This document shows positions 53,371 to 63,099 of a DNA stretch of 64,000 nucleotides, piece by piece (position 1 is the stretch's first letter; each line of letters begins with the position of its first letter). Under the pieces are notes generated by a model. It was not told where the DNA came from, ran no database searches, and saw only the letters and a list, made by a program, of their open reading frames with translations. A program made the position numbers and the translations under genes. Source of the stretch: Bacteroidales bacterium UBA6401 (GTDB lineage Bacteria; Bacteroidota; Bacteroidia; Bacteroidales; UBA932); NCBI GenBank assembly GCA_002438635.1, contig DJPX01000020.1, forward strand, positions 1-64,000. Direction: 5' to 3'.

Positions 53371-54306
53371 ATGCGGCGTAAGTTGATATTAATTTTCTTT
53401 TTATTTTTAACTTGCTATGTTAGCGGTTTTTCTCAGAAGAGAGGGTTCGACCCTTTTAAGGAACATGAGTTCGCGGTAGAGCATAAAGAAGGAAAAATTA
53501 ATCTAGTCACTTGTCTGGACTATACGGATTCTGCGGTGGTTCTTACGGATTATCAGGTTAAAAGAAAGAAATACAAGCTATTACGTCAGCCATATTATAT
53601 ATTTTTTGATAACGCCGGGGCGGGAGTTACTTTTTCTCAATGTGATTCTGTCGGTGTGGTGAAACTGGATGGTGAAAAGTATTTGTCTTTTTCAGTTTTA
53701 TCTAAAAGTGACGACAGGCTAAAGTACACGCGCTATCTGTACTGTCTTTCAGATGACTTTCTTTATGCTTTGGATTTTTATGGTAAGCCTATCCATGTGG
53801 AAGGGAGTTCGCTTGGTATAGAGGGTGTTTCTTCGCTCGAACTGGTACAGCCTTCGCCACAAGTAAGTTACTTGGATTCTCTTTTTAGGATAGACAAGCG
53901 TTTTGTATATTTATCAGAGAAAGACTATCAAACAGATAAATATATTTCGTGGTGGCTGGATAATAATCCTCTTGCTTTAAAATCCGCTAAGACTATCGAG
54001 TTCGGGGCTATATCCGAGAATTGCTCGCTATACGATGCTTACAGAAATGCAAAAAAGTCAAGTCGAGGTAATCTTGAGGCTGCCGTGTGTGATATAAGAG
54101 GCTATACTGTAGTGGTGGTCCGTAATAGAAAGACGAATTCTCATCTTCTTGTATGGGCAGAACCTGAGTGTAAGAATCGTAAGACAGATAGATACTTGGC
54201 CCAGGTGGGCTTTGTGGACAATAATACTATAAGCCTATATTTCTACAAGGGCAAAACGATGTTCAAGTATAAAATAAACCTTGTAAGCAGAACGCTTACA
54301 AGGTAG
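53371..54306 (+). CDS. exported protein of unknown function
   Basis: The protein has 311 residues and is not recognised. A signal peptide (MRRKLILIFFLFLTCYVSGFSQ) is followed by beta-rich sequence, for example DSAVVLTDYQVKRKKYKLL and CDIRGYTVVVVRNRKT. It starts 8 bases after kbl and so shares its transcript, although a link to threonine metabolism is not implied. A hairpin overlaps its last codons. No catalytic motif is seen. Confidence 0.6.
   Translation: MRRKLILIFFLFLTCYVSGFSQKRGFDPFKEHEFAVEHKEGKINLVTCLDYTDSAVVLTDYQVKRKKYKLLRQPYYIFFDNAGAGVTFSQCDSVGVVKLDGEKYLSFSVLSKSDDRLKYTRYLYCLSDDFLYALDFYGKPIHVEGSSLGIEGVSSLELVQPSPQVSYLDSLFRIDKRFVYLSEKDYQTDKYISWWLDNNPLALKSAKTIEFGAISENCSLYDAYRNAKKSSRGNLEAAVCDIRGYTVVVVRNRKTNSHLLVWAEPECKNRKTDRYLAQVGFVDNNTISLYFYKGKTMFKYKINLVSRTLTR
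54278..54304. terminator. hairpin terminator overlapping the stop codon
   Basis: An 11-bp perfect stem, ACCTTGTAAGC (54278-54288) and GCTTACAAGGT (54294-54304), has a 5-base loop and lies within the last codons and the first base of the stop. It separates two convergent genes. There is only a weak T tract, so efficiency is uncertain. Confidence 0.6.
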
Positions 54307-54314
54307 TTTACTTA

Positions 54315-55661
54315 TTAGAAGTACTTGTAGAATAGTGCAATGGAGCGCATTCCCGCGAAAAGTTGCTTTAAAAGAAAACTTTCGTTAGGAGAGTGTATAG
54401 TATCTCTTTCAAGTCCGAAGCCCATTAGTAGTGGATCTATTCCGAGTATTTTTTGAATATCTGCAAGTACTGCTATGCTTCCGCCGCCACGACTCGGTAC
54501 AGGCTCTACCCCATATACTTCAGCCATAGCTTTAGCTCCCGCTTGGTAGGCGTGAGAACTTATCGGGATTAAGAAGCCATCGCCACCCTCGCAAGGGGTC
54601 ACTTTCACTTTAACGTCGCGAGGTGCTATGCTTTCAAAATAATTTTTGAATAGGGTGGTTATTTCACTACTGCTTTGATTTGGGACAAGTCGCATGGATA
54701 TTTTAGCGTGAGCCTCGCTTGGAAGCACTGTTTTGGCTCCTGGACCAGTATATCCGCCCCATATACCACATACATCCAGACAAGGTCTGATTCCTGTTCT
54801 TTCAAGTGTGGTATAACCCTTTTCGCCCCTAACATCATTAATGCCTAAAAAGGATTTATATTCATTGAGATCGAAAGGTGCCTTGGCTAACATAGCGCGA
54901 TCTTGCGCACTTAATTCTACGACCTTATCGTAAAAACCAGGGATGGCTACTCTTTGGTCGGCATCGTGAAGCGATGCTATCATCTCACATAGTACTGTTA
55001 TAGGATTAGCCACAGCGCCTCCATAGTGTCCACTATGTAAGTCTTTATTAGGGCCTGTTACTTTCACCTCAAGGTAGCTTAGTCCGCGCATCCCACAATT
55101 GATGCTTGGCACTTTTTCGCTTATCATCGTCGTGTCTGACACTAGCACTATATCAGCTTTTAGCATTTTTTTGTGGGATTCTATCCATTTAGGCAAATTA
55201 GGACTGCCAATTTCCTCTTCTCCCTCGAAGATGAATTTCACATTATGATGGAGCTGTCCTGTGCGTACTTCGTACTCGAATGCTTTAAGATGCATAAAGA
55301 GTTGGCCCTTGTCATCGTTAGCCCCACGCCCCCATATCGCACCATCGTGAATTTCAGGCTCAAATGGATCGCTATTCCATTTTTCAAGCGGTTCTACTGG
55401 CTGAACATCATAATGTCCATAGATTAAGATGGTTTTAGCCGATGGGTCTATGATTTTTTCAGCATAAACCACTGGATTTCCTGCTGTGGGGAATACCTCT
55501 GCTTTATCAGCACCGGCTTCAATCAGTAGTTCTTGAAGCCTGTGGGCGCATTTAAGCATATCCGGTTTATGTTCGCTTTGAGCGCTTACGGAAGGAATGC
55601 GAAGAAGAGAAAACAGTTCTTCGAAAAACCTGTCTTTGTTTTGTTCGATGTATTGTTTCAT
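54315..55661 (-). CDS. M20-family dipeptidase
   Basis: The protein has 448 residues and no signal peptide. Zinc ligands lie in YGHYDVQP (His), GRGANDDKGQ (Asp), EGEEEIGSPN (the Glu pair) and HSGHYGGAVANP. This is the CNDP-like branch of M20, which splits dipeptides in the cytoplasm. Its ATG overlaps the stop of the upstream S9 peptidase by 4 bases, so a dipeptide-releasing enzyme and a dipeptidase are made together. Confidence 0.9.
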   Translation of the reverse strand: MKQYIEQNKDRFFEELFSLLRIPSVSAQSEHKPDMLKCAHRLQELLIEAGADKAEVFPTAGNPVVYAEKIIDPSAKTILIYGHYDVQPVEPLEKWNSDPFEPEIHDGAIWGRGANDDKGQLFMHLKAFEYEVRTGQLHHNVKFIFEGEEEIGSPNLPKWIESHKKMLKADIVLVSDTTMISEKVPSINCGMRGLSYLEVKVTGPNKDLHSGHYGGAVANPITVLCEMIASLHDADQRVAIPGFYDKVVELSAQDRAMLAKAPFDLNEYKSFLGINDVRGEKGYTTLERTGIRPCLDVCGIWGGYTGPGAKTVLPSEAHAKISMRLVPNQSSSEITTLFKNYFESIAPRDVKVKVTPCEGGDGFLIPISSHAYQAGAKAMAEVYGVEPVPSRGGGSIAVLADIQKILGIDPLLMGFGLERDTIHSPNESFLLKQLFAGMRSIALFYKYF

Positions 55662-57520
55662 AAATTCGTTTTGAAATAATCTGTTATTTTATCATATAGG
55701 TACACTCTTTCCATGCCTCGCATATTGTGCTGAGCTTTAGGAAATGGGAAATAATCCACTTGTCTTCCTTCATCTATACACTTTTGAACAAAGGACAGGG
55801 AATGCTCCCAGACTACCACATCATCTACAGCTCCTTGGCAGATAAGTAGTTTCCCGGAAAGAGAGGATGCTTTATTTAGAAGACTTGACAGTGCATATCC
55901 TTCCGGATTATCCTGTGGAGTGTCCATATAACGTTCCCCATACATTACTTCGTACCATTTCCAGTCTATCACAGGTCCTCCAGCCACAGCTACTTTGAAA
56001 ATATCGGGATAATTCAGCATAAGGCTGATGGTCATAAATCCACCATAACTCCATCCGTGTATTCCCACTCTGTTACGATCGACCCAAGGCTCGTCCAGAA
56101 GTCGGTTTATTCCCACCATCTGATCCGCCATCTCGGCCTGTCCACATGCTCTGTTTATCGCCTTTTCGTAGGCCGCTCCGTGCCTTTGGGTGCCTCTATT
56201 GTCTTGCACGTAAACAATATATCCTTTCTGGGCCATAAGCATCTCCCACATTCGAATGCCACCTAGCCAAGAGTCGTTCACAAGCTGAGAATGTGGGCCT
56301 CCATAGACATAGACTAGAAGAGGATATTTTTTCGACGGGTCGAATCCGAGTGGCTTCAGTAGTCTATAGTGGTTTTCAAATTTTCCATCTGCAGAAGTAA
56401 TGGTGCCGAATTCTATCTGTGGTGTTGCGTATTCTGCCAATGGGTCCTCAGCTACTGCCAGTGTCTCTTTAACTCTTCCGTCGAGATAGAATACTTTGCT
56501 CCATCCAGGATTATCGAAACTGCTGAATATGTCTGTATAGCAGTTCTCTCCCATGATTATATTATGCCAGCCCCTCTGTTTTGTAAGCCTTTCGCTTCGT
56601 CCTATTACTACATGATCTAGGGAGTTGCGCTTGGTTACTCTGATTCTAAAAAGATGGTTTTCTGCAGGGGATAGTTCTGCCGAAGTGTAGTAGATATAAT
56701 TCTTATCAGAGCCGGCCCATTCTATGTCGGCAGAAGTATTGACCAGTCTTTTGATATTGCCTTCGAGATCCACCAAATACAAGGATTTAAAACCATCTCT
56801 ATTATCTGTGGAATAAACAAATATGTTATCACTTATAAAATGTGCCTTCTCGTATGGCTCTACCCAAGCGTCGTTGCTCTCTGATAGCAAAGTTTTAATT
56901 AAATCTCCCGATTGGGTATCGTAGAGGTTAAGGCGCATCTCTTGCTGTGAGCGGCTAAGTACTTGAATCAAAAGCTGATGTTCTCCGTGCCAAGTTACAC
57001 AAGTGAGATACCTATCTTCTTCGAAATCCGTGCAATTAATCTTTGTGTGATTTCCGTTTTCGCAGTTATAAACCCATAGCGATATCCTTTCTGAGTTCGT
57101 TCCGGCAAATGGATATTTAATGTTTTTTAGCGATGCAGAATTGATATCTAGCAGTGGAAAGGTTCCAACCTTGCTTTCGTCTTTTTCATAATAGGCCAAT
57201 TTCTTCCCATCCGGCGATGGAAACAATCCACCTGATATTCCGAATTCATTACGACTCACGCTCACGCCATAACTAATGTCATCGTGAGCCATTGCAACCA
57301 TAAGGGTATCAGCTCCGTCAATATAAAAGACGCTTCCATTCTTTACAAAGAATCTGGAATTATCTTTCGTTCTGGAAATACTCGCTCGCGACGTTTTAGG
57401 ATACACATTTCTTGATATAGTGGCTTCTTTCATATCAAGAAGCCGTCCACTTGGATTTTTAGGCTCGCGCGTAGCCAAAACTCCAAGGATAATGGTGAGA
57501 ATGCAATATATGATATTCAT
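55658..57520 (-). CDS. S9B prolyl/dipeptidyl peptidase
   Basis: The protein has 620 residues with a short hydrophobic N terminus (MNIIYCILTIILGVLA) that may be a signal anchor. A beta-propeller precedes the hydrolase domain with Ser491 in GWSYGGFMT, Asp566 in GAVDDVV and His598 in KAQHNM. The YVEE/YYEE double-Glu motif was not seen, unlike the S9 peptidase at 36499. It resembles prolyl tripeptidyl peptidases. Specificity is inferred from family only. Confidence 0.85.
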   Translation of the reverse strand: MNIIYCILTIILGVLATREPKNPSGRLLDMKEATISRNVYPKTSRASISRTKDNSRFFVKNGSVFYIDGADTLMVAMAHDDISYGVSVSRNEFGISGGLFPSPDGKKLAYYEKDESKVGTFPLLDINSASLKNIKYPFAGTNSERISLWVYNCENGNHTKINCTDFEEDRYLTCVTWHGEHQLLIQVLSRSQQEMRLNLYDTQSGDLIKTLLSESNDAWVEPYEKAHFISDNIFVYSTDNRDGFKSLYLVDLEGNIKRLVNTSADIEWAGSDKNYIYYTSAELSPAENHLFRIRVTKRNSLDHVVIGRSERLTKQRGWHNIIMGENCYTDIFSSFDNPGWSKVFYLDGRVKETLAVAEDPLAEYATPQIEFGTITSADGKFENHYRLLKPLGFDPSKKYPLLVYVYGGPHSQLVNDSWLGGIRMWEMLMAQKGYIVYVQDNRGTQRHGAAYEKAINRACGQAEMADQMVGINRLLDEPWVDRNRVGIHGWSYGGFMTISLMLNYPDIFKVAVAGGPVIDWKWYEVMYGERYMDTPQDNPEGYALSSLLNKASSLSGKLLICQGAVDDVVVWEHSLSFVQKCIDEGRQVDYFPFPKAQHNMRGMERVYLYDKITDYFKTNL

Positions 57521-57602
57521 AATGTAAAGATAAGTTTTTTGTTAGAAACAATAGAAATCTTGTGTAGGTTATTATTGAAGGTTTCTTAGTATCTTTGCGG
57601 GT

Positions 57603-59069
57603 ATGGGTTTGTATAATTTGCTTTTACCATTGAAATTGGACTGGACACCGGTGTACAGTTGTAACACTGCGCTTCGAGTGGGACAGCGTGTGAAAGTGAA
57701 TTTTAATGGAAAGGATTATATAGCTGTGGTTCTTTCTTTTAAAGATAACTCTGATGCTCCTGGCTTCAAAGTCCTGGAGGTAAGCGAAATTCCACAAGGC
57801 TTGGCCGATATTTCGGAAACTGAAATTAAACTATGGAAGTTTGTCTCGCAATATTATATGTGTACGTTAGGAGAGGTCTATATGGCTGCTTATCCTAAGT
57901 ATAAAGTATCGACAGAACTTAAAAAGCCTAAGCGAAAAATAATTGAAGGGCAGGTCAAGAGCATTTCGAGTAGAGAAAAGTACTGCAAGCCTATTTTATA
58001 TCAGGGAGCGTCCCGTGCGCAGTATTACAAGGAGCGTATAAGTGAGTGTTTGGAAACAGGCTACAGCGCGTTGGTCCTTGTACCAGAAGTGGAGAGTGCC
58101 ACTATTTTAAAAGAATCGATTGGCATAGAGGAGGCTATCGTATTCGCTCCCACTCTCACTGCAGCCAAGCGAAGAAATCTTGCTAATGAATTGCGACGTG
58201 GCGACAGGAGCATAGTGGTGATAGGTACGCGAAGTTCTCTGTTTTTGCCGTTTAAGAATCTGGGACTTGTGATTGTGGATGAAGAGCAAGATCCATCATA
58301 TAAACAGACAGAACCGGCTCCTCGCTATAATGGAAGGGATGTCGCTTGTGTTATGGCTTCTTTACATAATGCGGATCTGGTGTTAGGTTCATTTACCCCA
58401 TCTTTGGAAAGCTTATATAATTGCAAGATAGGAAAATATTCTCTAGTTAGAGGCGATAATATACCTAAAGTAAATCTTCAGTTATTGGATATTCCGGCAG
58501 AGAAAAGAAAGCACGGAATGGACGGGGATTTTTCTAAGAAAATGACAGAGGCTATCAATAAGGCATCCGGTGACTTGATAAGGATAATTCGTTCATATAC
58601 TAGAGAGGAGGAAATAGAAAAGTACACTGAGAGGTTCTCTAAGGACAAGACATTTCAGATACTTACTGCTCAGTCATCCAAGCATTTGAGAGGGGAAAGT
58701 GAACTTTTGGTTATCTTAAATGGTGATTCTTTTTTCGATAGAAACGATTTCAGAAGTGATGAAAAGGCTCTTCAGTTGTTTCGAAATCTGTCCTTACATA
58801 CTTCTAAAATGCTGATACAGTGCACAACTCCATCTCATCCAGTGTATTCAGCCATAATAGAATGTTCTCTCTTTCTAGACACATTAATGAGCGAAAGAAA
58901 GAATTTTCATCTACCTCCTTTTTCTAGAATCGTAGATATAAAGGACAGAAAAACAGGAATGTTGGTAAAAAGGGAAGTATTGGAGCGAGACAAGAGCCTG
59001 TTAGAACAGAAAAAAGCTCTTTATTTACGATATGGGGCGCTTTATCTAATAGATGTTGATCCGCTGTAG
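57603..59069 (+). CDS. priA: degenerate PriA-like replication restart protein
   Basis: The protein has 488 residues, against about 730-820 for PriA. The N-terminal 3'-DNA-end-binding domain (LRVGQRVKVNF) is kept. The P-loop position reads GASRAQ (residues 135-140) in place of GxTGSGKT. The DEEH box is DEEQ (226-229) and the AGRAGR motif is replaced. The zinc-binding cysteine cluster is missing. ILNGDSFF and LPPFSR still match the PriA C-terminal part. ATP-driven unwinding is therefore unlikely; it may serve only in DNA binding or DnaB loading. A TATCTTTG -7 box is at 57590-57597. Confidence 0.8.
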   Translation: MGLYNLLLPLKLDWTPVYSCNTALRVGQRVKVNFNGKDYIAVVLSFKDNSDAPGFKVLEVSEIPQGLADISETEIKLWKFVSQYYMCTLGEVYMAAYPKYKVSTELKKPKRKIIEGQVKSISSREKYCKPILYQGASRAQYYKERISECLETGYSALVLVPEVESATILKESIGIEEAIVFAPTLTAAKRRNLANELRRGDRSIVVIGTRSSLFLPFKNLGLVIVDEEQDPSYKQTEPAPRYNGRDVACVMASLHNADLVLGSFTPSLESLYNCKIGKYSLVRGDNIPKVNLQLLDIPAEKRKHGMDGDFSKKMTEAINKASGDLIRIIRSYTREEEIEKYTERFSKDKTFQILTAQSSKHLRGESELLVILNGDSFFDRNDFRSDEKALQLFRNLSLHTSKMLIQCTTPSHPVYSAIIECSLFLDTLMSERKNFHLPPFSRIVDIKDRKTGMLVKREVLERDKSLLEQKKALYLRYGALYLIDVDPL

Positions 59070-60244
59070 ATGCTTTTTGTAATGAGCAAGAGCTTGTTGA
59101 TGGGGGTTCCTATTGCAAATATATGGTAATGATTTCCATCGGGTGCTATGCCACTTTTTATTCCCATTCTTAGTGCCAATTCTGCACTTCCTAACGGAAG
59201 TCCCTTTACCGATACTTCCGATATAGGGTATTTGTGTGATGTTTCCAGCATCTCTTTTTTGTTGAAAGGTCGGATTTCGCATATTTCAAATGCTTTATAG
59301 TGTTGCGAAAACGCACCGCTTTCAAGAGCGCGAGAAAAATACAAATGACATCCTGAAGATACCTTTTCTGCATCCCATAGTTCGCAGCACATATCTTGGT
59401 AGCCGGACTTAAGTATCATAGCATCAGGCTCCAGAAGATATGTTCCATTAAACGATGTAGAGTATTTAGCAATAGGTTTATCTTTAGGAAGTTCCAATAG
59501 ATTGCCGTCAGGGATGAAGGCATCTTTTAGGTATAGATAAGGAGTATTCACTTTGAATTTGCCCATAAGAGTGAGTATTTCTTTTACTTCGTGCTTTACA
59601 CCTATCACTCCTATGCTTAATAGGTTATAGTCAAGGTCAGATAACGCTTTAGATAACCGATCATGAAGCATAGACAGGTCCGCCATCGGGGAGAATTTAA
59701 CCAGTAAGAATTCGCTTTTCTTCGCTATTTCGGGAAGTAACTCGAGTATATTTGGGTAACATTCCTCGATAAGAAATACCTTACTTCCTGTTTTGGATCG
59801 TCTGGCGGGGTCTATGAAAATACAATCTACTGCAGCTAAGTGTTTGATGGTATCACTTGTAACGCAGCAGCAATGTGTGGTAATGTTAGAATCAACTCCA
59901 TAAAACCGAGAAAGAGCCTTAAAATTCTCGTTAGCGATGTTGCAGAGTTCTTCGTTCTGCTCGAAATAGTCCACATATCTAAATACTTGGGCAAAACTCC
60001 AAGTATCAACACCAAACCCTCCCGTCAGATCGGCAAGACGCTCGGTGACAGGAAGGGTGATGTTAAGATAATTTGCCTTGAAATCGGCTGTGTATGAAGA
60101 AGAACACTGTTCTAAAGCGAGGCTCTGTGGGATGCGAATACCCTCGCACCTAGACCATAGGGGAAGTTTTGCAAGAAGCTTTTTCCTTTCCCTAGCTCTG
60201 TTTTCGTCTAAAAGGTCAGCAAAACAGGTTCTTCTTCCTTTCAT
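59042..60244 (-). CDS. class I SAM methyltransferase, THUMP-like
   Basis: The protein has 400 residues. The SAM motif DLTGGFGVDTWSFA and the FIDPARRSKTG stretch match Bacteroidetes methyltransferases with a C-terminal THUMP-like domain. KFSPMADL and a carboxy-terminal EVSVKGLPLG stretch are also typical. It probably modifies RNA, but the target is not known. Its 3' end overlaps the convergent priA-like gene by 28 bases. potD ends 8 bases upstream of it on the same strand. Confidence 0.78.
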   Translation of the reverse strand: MKGRRTCFADLLDENRARERKKLLAKLPLWSRCEGIRIPQSLALEQCSSSYTADFKANYLNITLPVTERLADLTGGFGVDTWSFAQVFRYVDYFEQNEELCNIANENFKALSRFYGVDSNITTHCCCVTSDTIKHLAAVDCIFIDPARRSKTGSKVFLIEECYPNILELLPEIAKKSEFLLVKFSPMADLSMLHDRLSKALSDLDYNLLSIGVIGVKHEVKEILTLMGKFKVNTPYLYLKDAFIPDGNLLELPKDKPIAKYSTSFNGTYLLEPDAMILKSGYQDMCCELWDAEKVSSGCHLYFSRALESGAFSQHYKAFEICEIRPFNKKEMLETSHKYPISEVSVKGLPLGSAELALRMGIKSGIAPDGNHYHIFAIGTPINKLLLITKSIYSGSTSIR

Positions 60245-60252
60245 TAATAGGA

Positions 60253-61563
60253 CTATCTATTAGTGCGACGAGAGCGCTTGCGACGATTTTTCGCTCCTGA
60301 AGATATTACAAAGTAGATAGCGAATAGTGCCACTACTATGGCTATAATGGCGTAGGTGAAGACATTGGCCTGACTTCCCTTGACGTTTTGCCACATTTTA
60401 AGGAGTTTTTCAGTGTCATCTCCCCAGTCGTGCTCAAGAGCGCAACGATCGATAACTGACTTGTCCGGGTATAAAATAGGATCTACTCTTACAGAGTCAG
60501 CCTCTGGCCCGAAGAAATAAGTTAGGTCTATGGGTTCTAGAGTGTCGTCAATTTGCGATTCGAGTACTTCCCACGAGCCATTTGATGCTACATAACCGGT
60601 TTCATCCATATTTCGAATTGCTATGTCTGGACGGCACATAAAGTCTATGAAGTAGGTTGCAGCCTTCACATTCTTAGCGTATTTAGGTATTACCCATCCA
60701 TCGAACCATACAGTGGAGCCTTCTTTAGGTACTACATAGTCAAGATGGACATTTACAGCTGCAGCTTCTTCTATAGCCCATACGGCATCTCCACTCCAGT
60801 TTAATGATACGTATGCACGATTCTTTGTCATCTGCTCTTTTCCTAGATCGGCTTCCCATCCGTAAACCCCGCTTTTGCACTGCATAAGGTAGTCTTGAAC
60901 CATAGCCAACGACTCGTCTGAGGAGTCGCTCATTAGGTCCTGAAGAGTCGTCTTTCCACTTTTCAATTCGTCTTGTTTCAGATAGATAAGTACTGGAGCA
61001 TATACATCACGTGGTGCATCTTTTATTAGAATCTTTCCGGCAAATTTAGGATTTCTTATGACATCCCAAGTGGAGGCCTCTTCTTTGGTGACATATTGTG
61101 TGTTGAATAAAATGCCGGTAGTGCCCCACATATATGCAACAGAATAGAGATTGGCATCAATTTCCGGATTAATCGAACGAAACATCTTTTCTATGAAAGG
61201 AGAGCGGTTCGCTTCTATGTAGTTAGGGGTAGAGCCTAGTAGTTTAGTGTCAATAGGAAGTAAGAGTCCTTTATTGAGCATTCTCTCGATAATGTAGTCC
61301 GATGGACATACAACGTCGTAGTCTTCGTGACCTTTTTCGATTTTAGATAGCATAGCTTCATTAACATCGAATGTCATATAGATTACTTCTACATTTTCGC
61401 CTGTTTGCTCTTTATACCAGGCTTTGAAGTCATCCAGTACTCCTTCTGCGATGTAATCAGACCAGTTGTATACTTTGAGTACATTGTTTCGGTCTTCAGC
61501 CGATACATTGGCAGCTCCTAGAAGAATGAGACCTGCCATCAAAAGTTGATTAAGTTTATTCAT
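60253..61563 (-). CDS. potD: spermidine/putrescine-binding protein with C-terminal membrane anchor
   Basis: The protein has 436 residues with a Sec signal (LLMAGLILLGAANVSAED). VYNWSDYIAEGVLDDF, the YDVVCPSDYIIERM stretch and VSLNWSGDAVWA match PotD-type polyamine-binding proteins. Unusually, the C terminus has an extra membrane helix (VFTYAIIAIVVALFAIYFVIS) and a basic tail, which would tether it to the inner membrane. It overlaps potC by 4 bases. The specific polyamine is not known. Confidence 0.85.
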   Translation of the reverse strand: MNKLNQLLMAGLILLGAANVSAEDRNNVLKVYNWSDYIAEGVLDDFKAWYKEQTGENVEVIYMTFDVNEAMLSKIEKGHEDYDVVCPSDYIIERMLNKGLLLPIDTKLLGSTPNYIEANRSPFIEKMFRSINPEIDANLYSVAYMWGTTGILFNTQYVTKEEASTWDVIRNPKFAGKILIKDAPRDVYAPVLIYLKQDELKSGKTTLQDLMSDSSDESLAMVQDYLMQCKSGVYGWEADLGKEQMTKNRAYVSLNWSGDAVWAIEEAAAVNVHLDYVVPKEGSTVWFDGWVIPKYAKNVKAATYFIDFMCRPDIAIRNMDETGYVASNGSWEVLESQIDDTLEPIDLTYFFGPEADSVRVDPILYPDKSVIDRCALEHDWGDDTEKLLKMWQNVKGSQANVFTYAIIAIVVALFAIYFVISSGAKNRRKRSRRTNR

Positions 61564-62357
61564 TTTTGTTTTTTATAAGTCTTTAAATTAACGAAAAATA
61601 ACACGATGAACACAATTAAGAAAATTATGGTCATCATAGGTTTTAATTCCGGGGTGAGTCCTCCTTTACGCGCATCGGCATAAATATATGTGGAGAGGGT
61701 CTCAAGCCCGGAAGAACCAGCTGTGAAATAGGTCACGGCAAAATCATCCAAACTCATAGTAAAGGCCAATATGAACCCGCTCAGCATACCAGAGCGTAGT
61801 TGTGGTATTAGAACTTTCCGCAGTGCTTGGAATGGGGTGGCACCTAGATCCAGTGCCGCTTCATATATATTGGGATTCATCTGCGTGAGACGCGGAAGTA
61901 CATTAAGCACGACGTATGGCGTACAAAATGTAATGTGCGCAAGTACCACAGTCACATACCCTTTGCTTATATGTAAGAATATGAAGAGTAGGAATAAGGA
62001 TACACCGGTAATTATGTCAGGATTCAGCATTGGCACATTATTCAAAAATTGAATGGTTCTTTTGCTGCGTCCTTTCATGTTATGTATCCCGATAGCGGCC
62101 AATGTTCCCAATACTGTTGAAACGCAGGATGCCATCAATGCCACCAACAATGTGTTTTTTAGAGCAGCGAGCAACGCTATGGAGCTGGAATTGGCCCCGG
62201 TAAATAGATTTTCATATAGTTGGAATGTAAATCCGGTCCAATTCCCGAGCGATTTGGCCTCGGTGAACGAAAAAACAGCTATGAAGATGATGGGCAGGTA
62301 GAGCATTAGCAGTACCAAAGCCAGATAGCTTTTTGCCAATATTTTTTTAATTGTCAT
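61560..62357 (-). CDS. potC: polyamine ABC transporter permease PotC
   Basis: The protein has 265 residues and six membrane helices. The EAA loop reads EAALDLGATPFQALRKVLIPQL, the contact site for the ATPase, and TMSLDDFAVTYF matches PotC. The start ATG 62357 lies 11 bases inside potB and the stop overlaps potD. With PotB it forms the polyamine channel. Confidence 0.88.
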   Translation of the reverse strand: MTIKKILAKSYLALVLLMLYLPIIFIAVFSFTEAKSLGNWTGFTFQLYENLFTGANSSSIALLAALKNTLLVALMASCVSTVLGTLAAIGIHNMKGRSKRTIQFLNNVPMLNPDIITGVSLFLLFIFLHISKGYVTVVLAHITFCTPYVVLNVLPRLTQMNPNIYEAALDLGATPFQALRKVLIPQLRSGMLSGFILAFTMSLDDFAVTYFTAGSSGLETLSTYIYADARKGGLTPELKPMMTIIFLIVFIVLFFVNLKTYKKQK

Positions 62358-63099
62358 CTTTATCCTTTTGTAATAAGCTTGACAAGCCAATGATTATCAA
62401 CATAACAAGAGAAAGTGCCGCCCCTTGGTTCCACATAAGGTTATTGAACTGTTCCTGAATTATGGAGCCAAATAGCTGTATCGTATTGTTCGTAAGAATT
62501 TCCGATATGGCAAAAGTGGAAACGGTAGGCATAAACACCATCATAATTCCACTCAAAATGCCTGGCATTGAAAGTGGCAGTGTGACTTTGAAGAAAACTT
62601 TCGACGGACTGGCTCCCAGATCCTGCGCTGCTTCAATATAACTCCTATCCATTTTGCTTAGGACATTATAGATAGGGTATATCATAAATGGCAGGTAGTC
62701 GTAAGCTAGACCGAAAAGCAGTGTTCCTTTGCCAAGTCCAATCCCCACAAGATTGAATATTTCTGCCGTGGCCATAGTTCTCATCAGAGCATTAATCCAC
62801 ATGGGCAGGATAAAGAGGACTGCTGTAAAGGACATCTTATTCAGTTTCTTATCAGCCAATATATATGCTGCAGGATAACCTATCAGGATACATATCAAGG
62901 TGTTTTCCAATGCCACTTCCAGTGAGACGAGGAACGAGTTTATTATCTTCGGTTCAGTGAAAAACGCAATTATATTGGAAAGCGTAAACTCTCCGTATGA
63001 ATCCGTGAAAGCGTAAACTGCAATCAGTAACAGTGGCAAGACCACGAACAATATCAAAAAGATAAAGTACGGGATAGCCCAACTAGACCTTTTAAACAT
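62347..63099 (-). CDS. potB: polyamine ABC transporter permease PotB
   Basis: The protein has 250 residues and six membrane helices. The EAA loop reads [21 protein letters not shown], and [24 protein letters not shown] is the usual first helix of PotB. It overlaps potA by 8 bases and potC by 11 bases, so the four genes are one transcript in the order potA-potB-potC-potD. Confidence 0.88.
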   Translation of the reverse strand: MFKRSSWAIPYFIFLILFVVLPLLLIAVYAFTDSYGEFTLSNIIAFFTEPKIINSFLVSLEVALENTLICILIGYPAAYILADKKLNKMSFTAVLFILPMWINALMRTMATAEIFNLVGIGLGKGTLLFGLAYDYLPFMIYPIYNVLSKMDRSYIEAAQDLGASPSKVFFKVTLPLSMPGILSGIMMVFMPTVSTFAISEILTNNTIQLFGSIIQEQFNNLMWNQGAALSLVMLIIIGLSSLLQKDKDDN

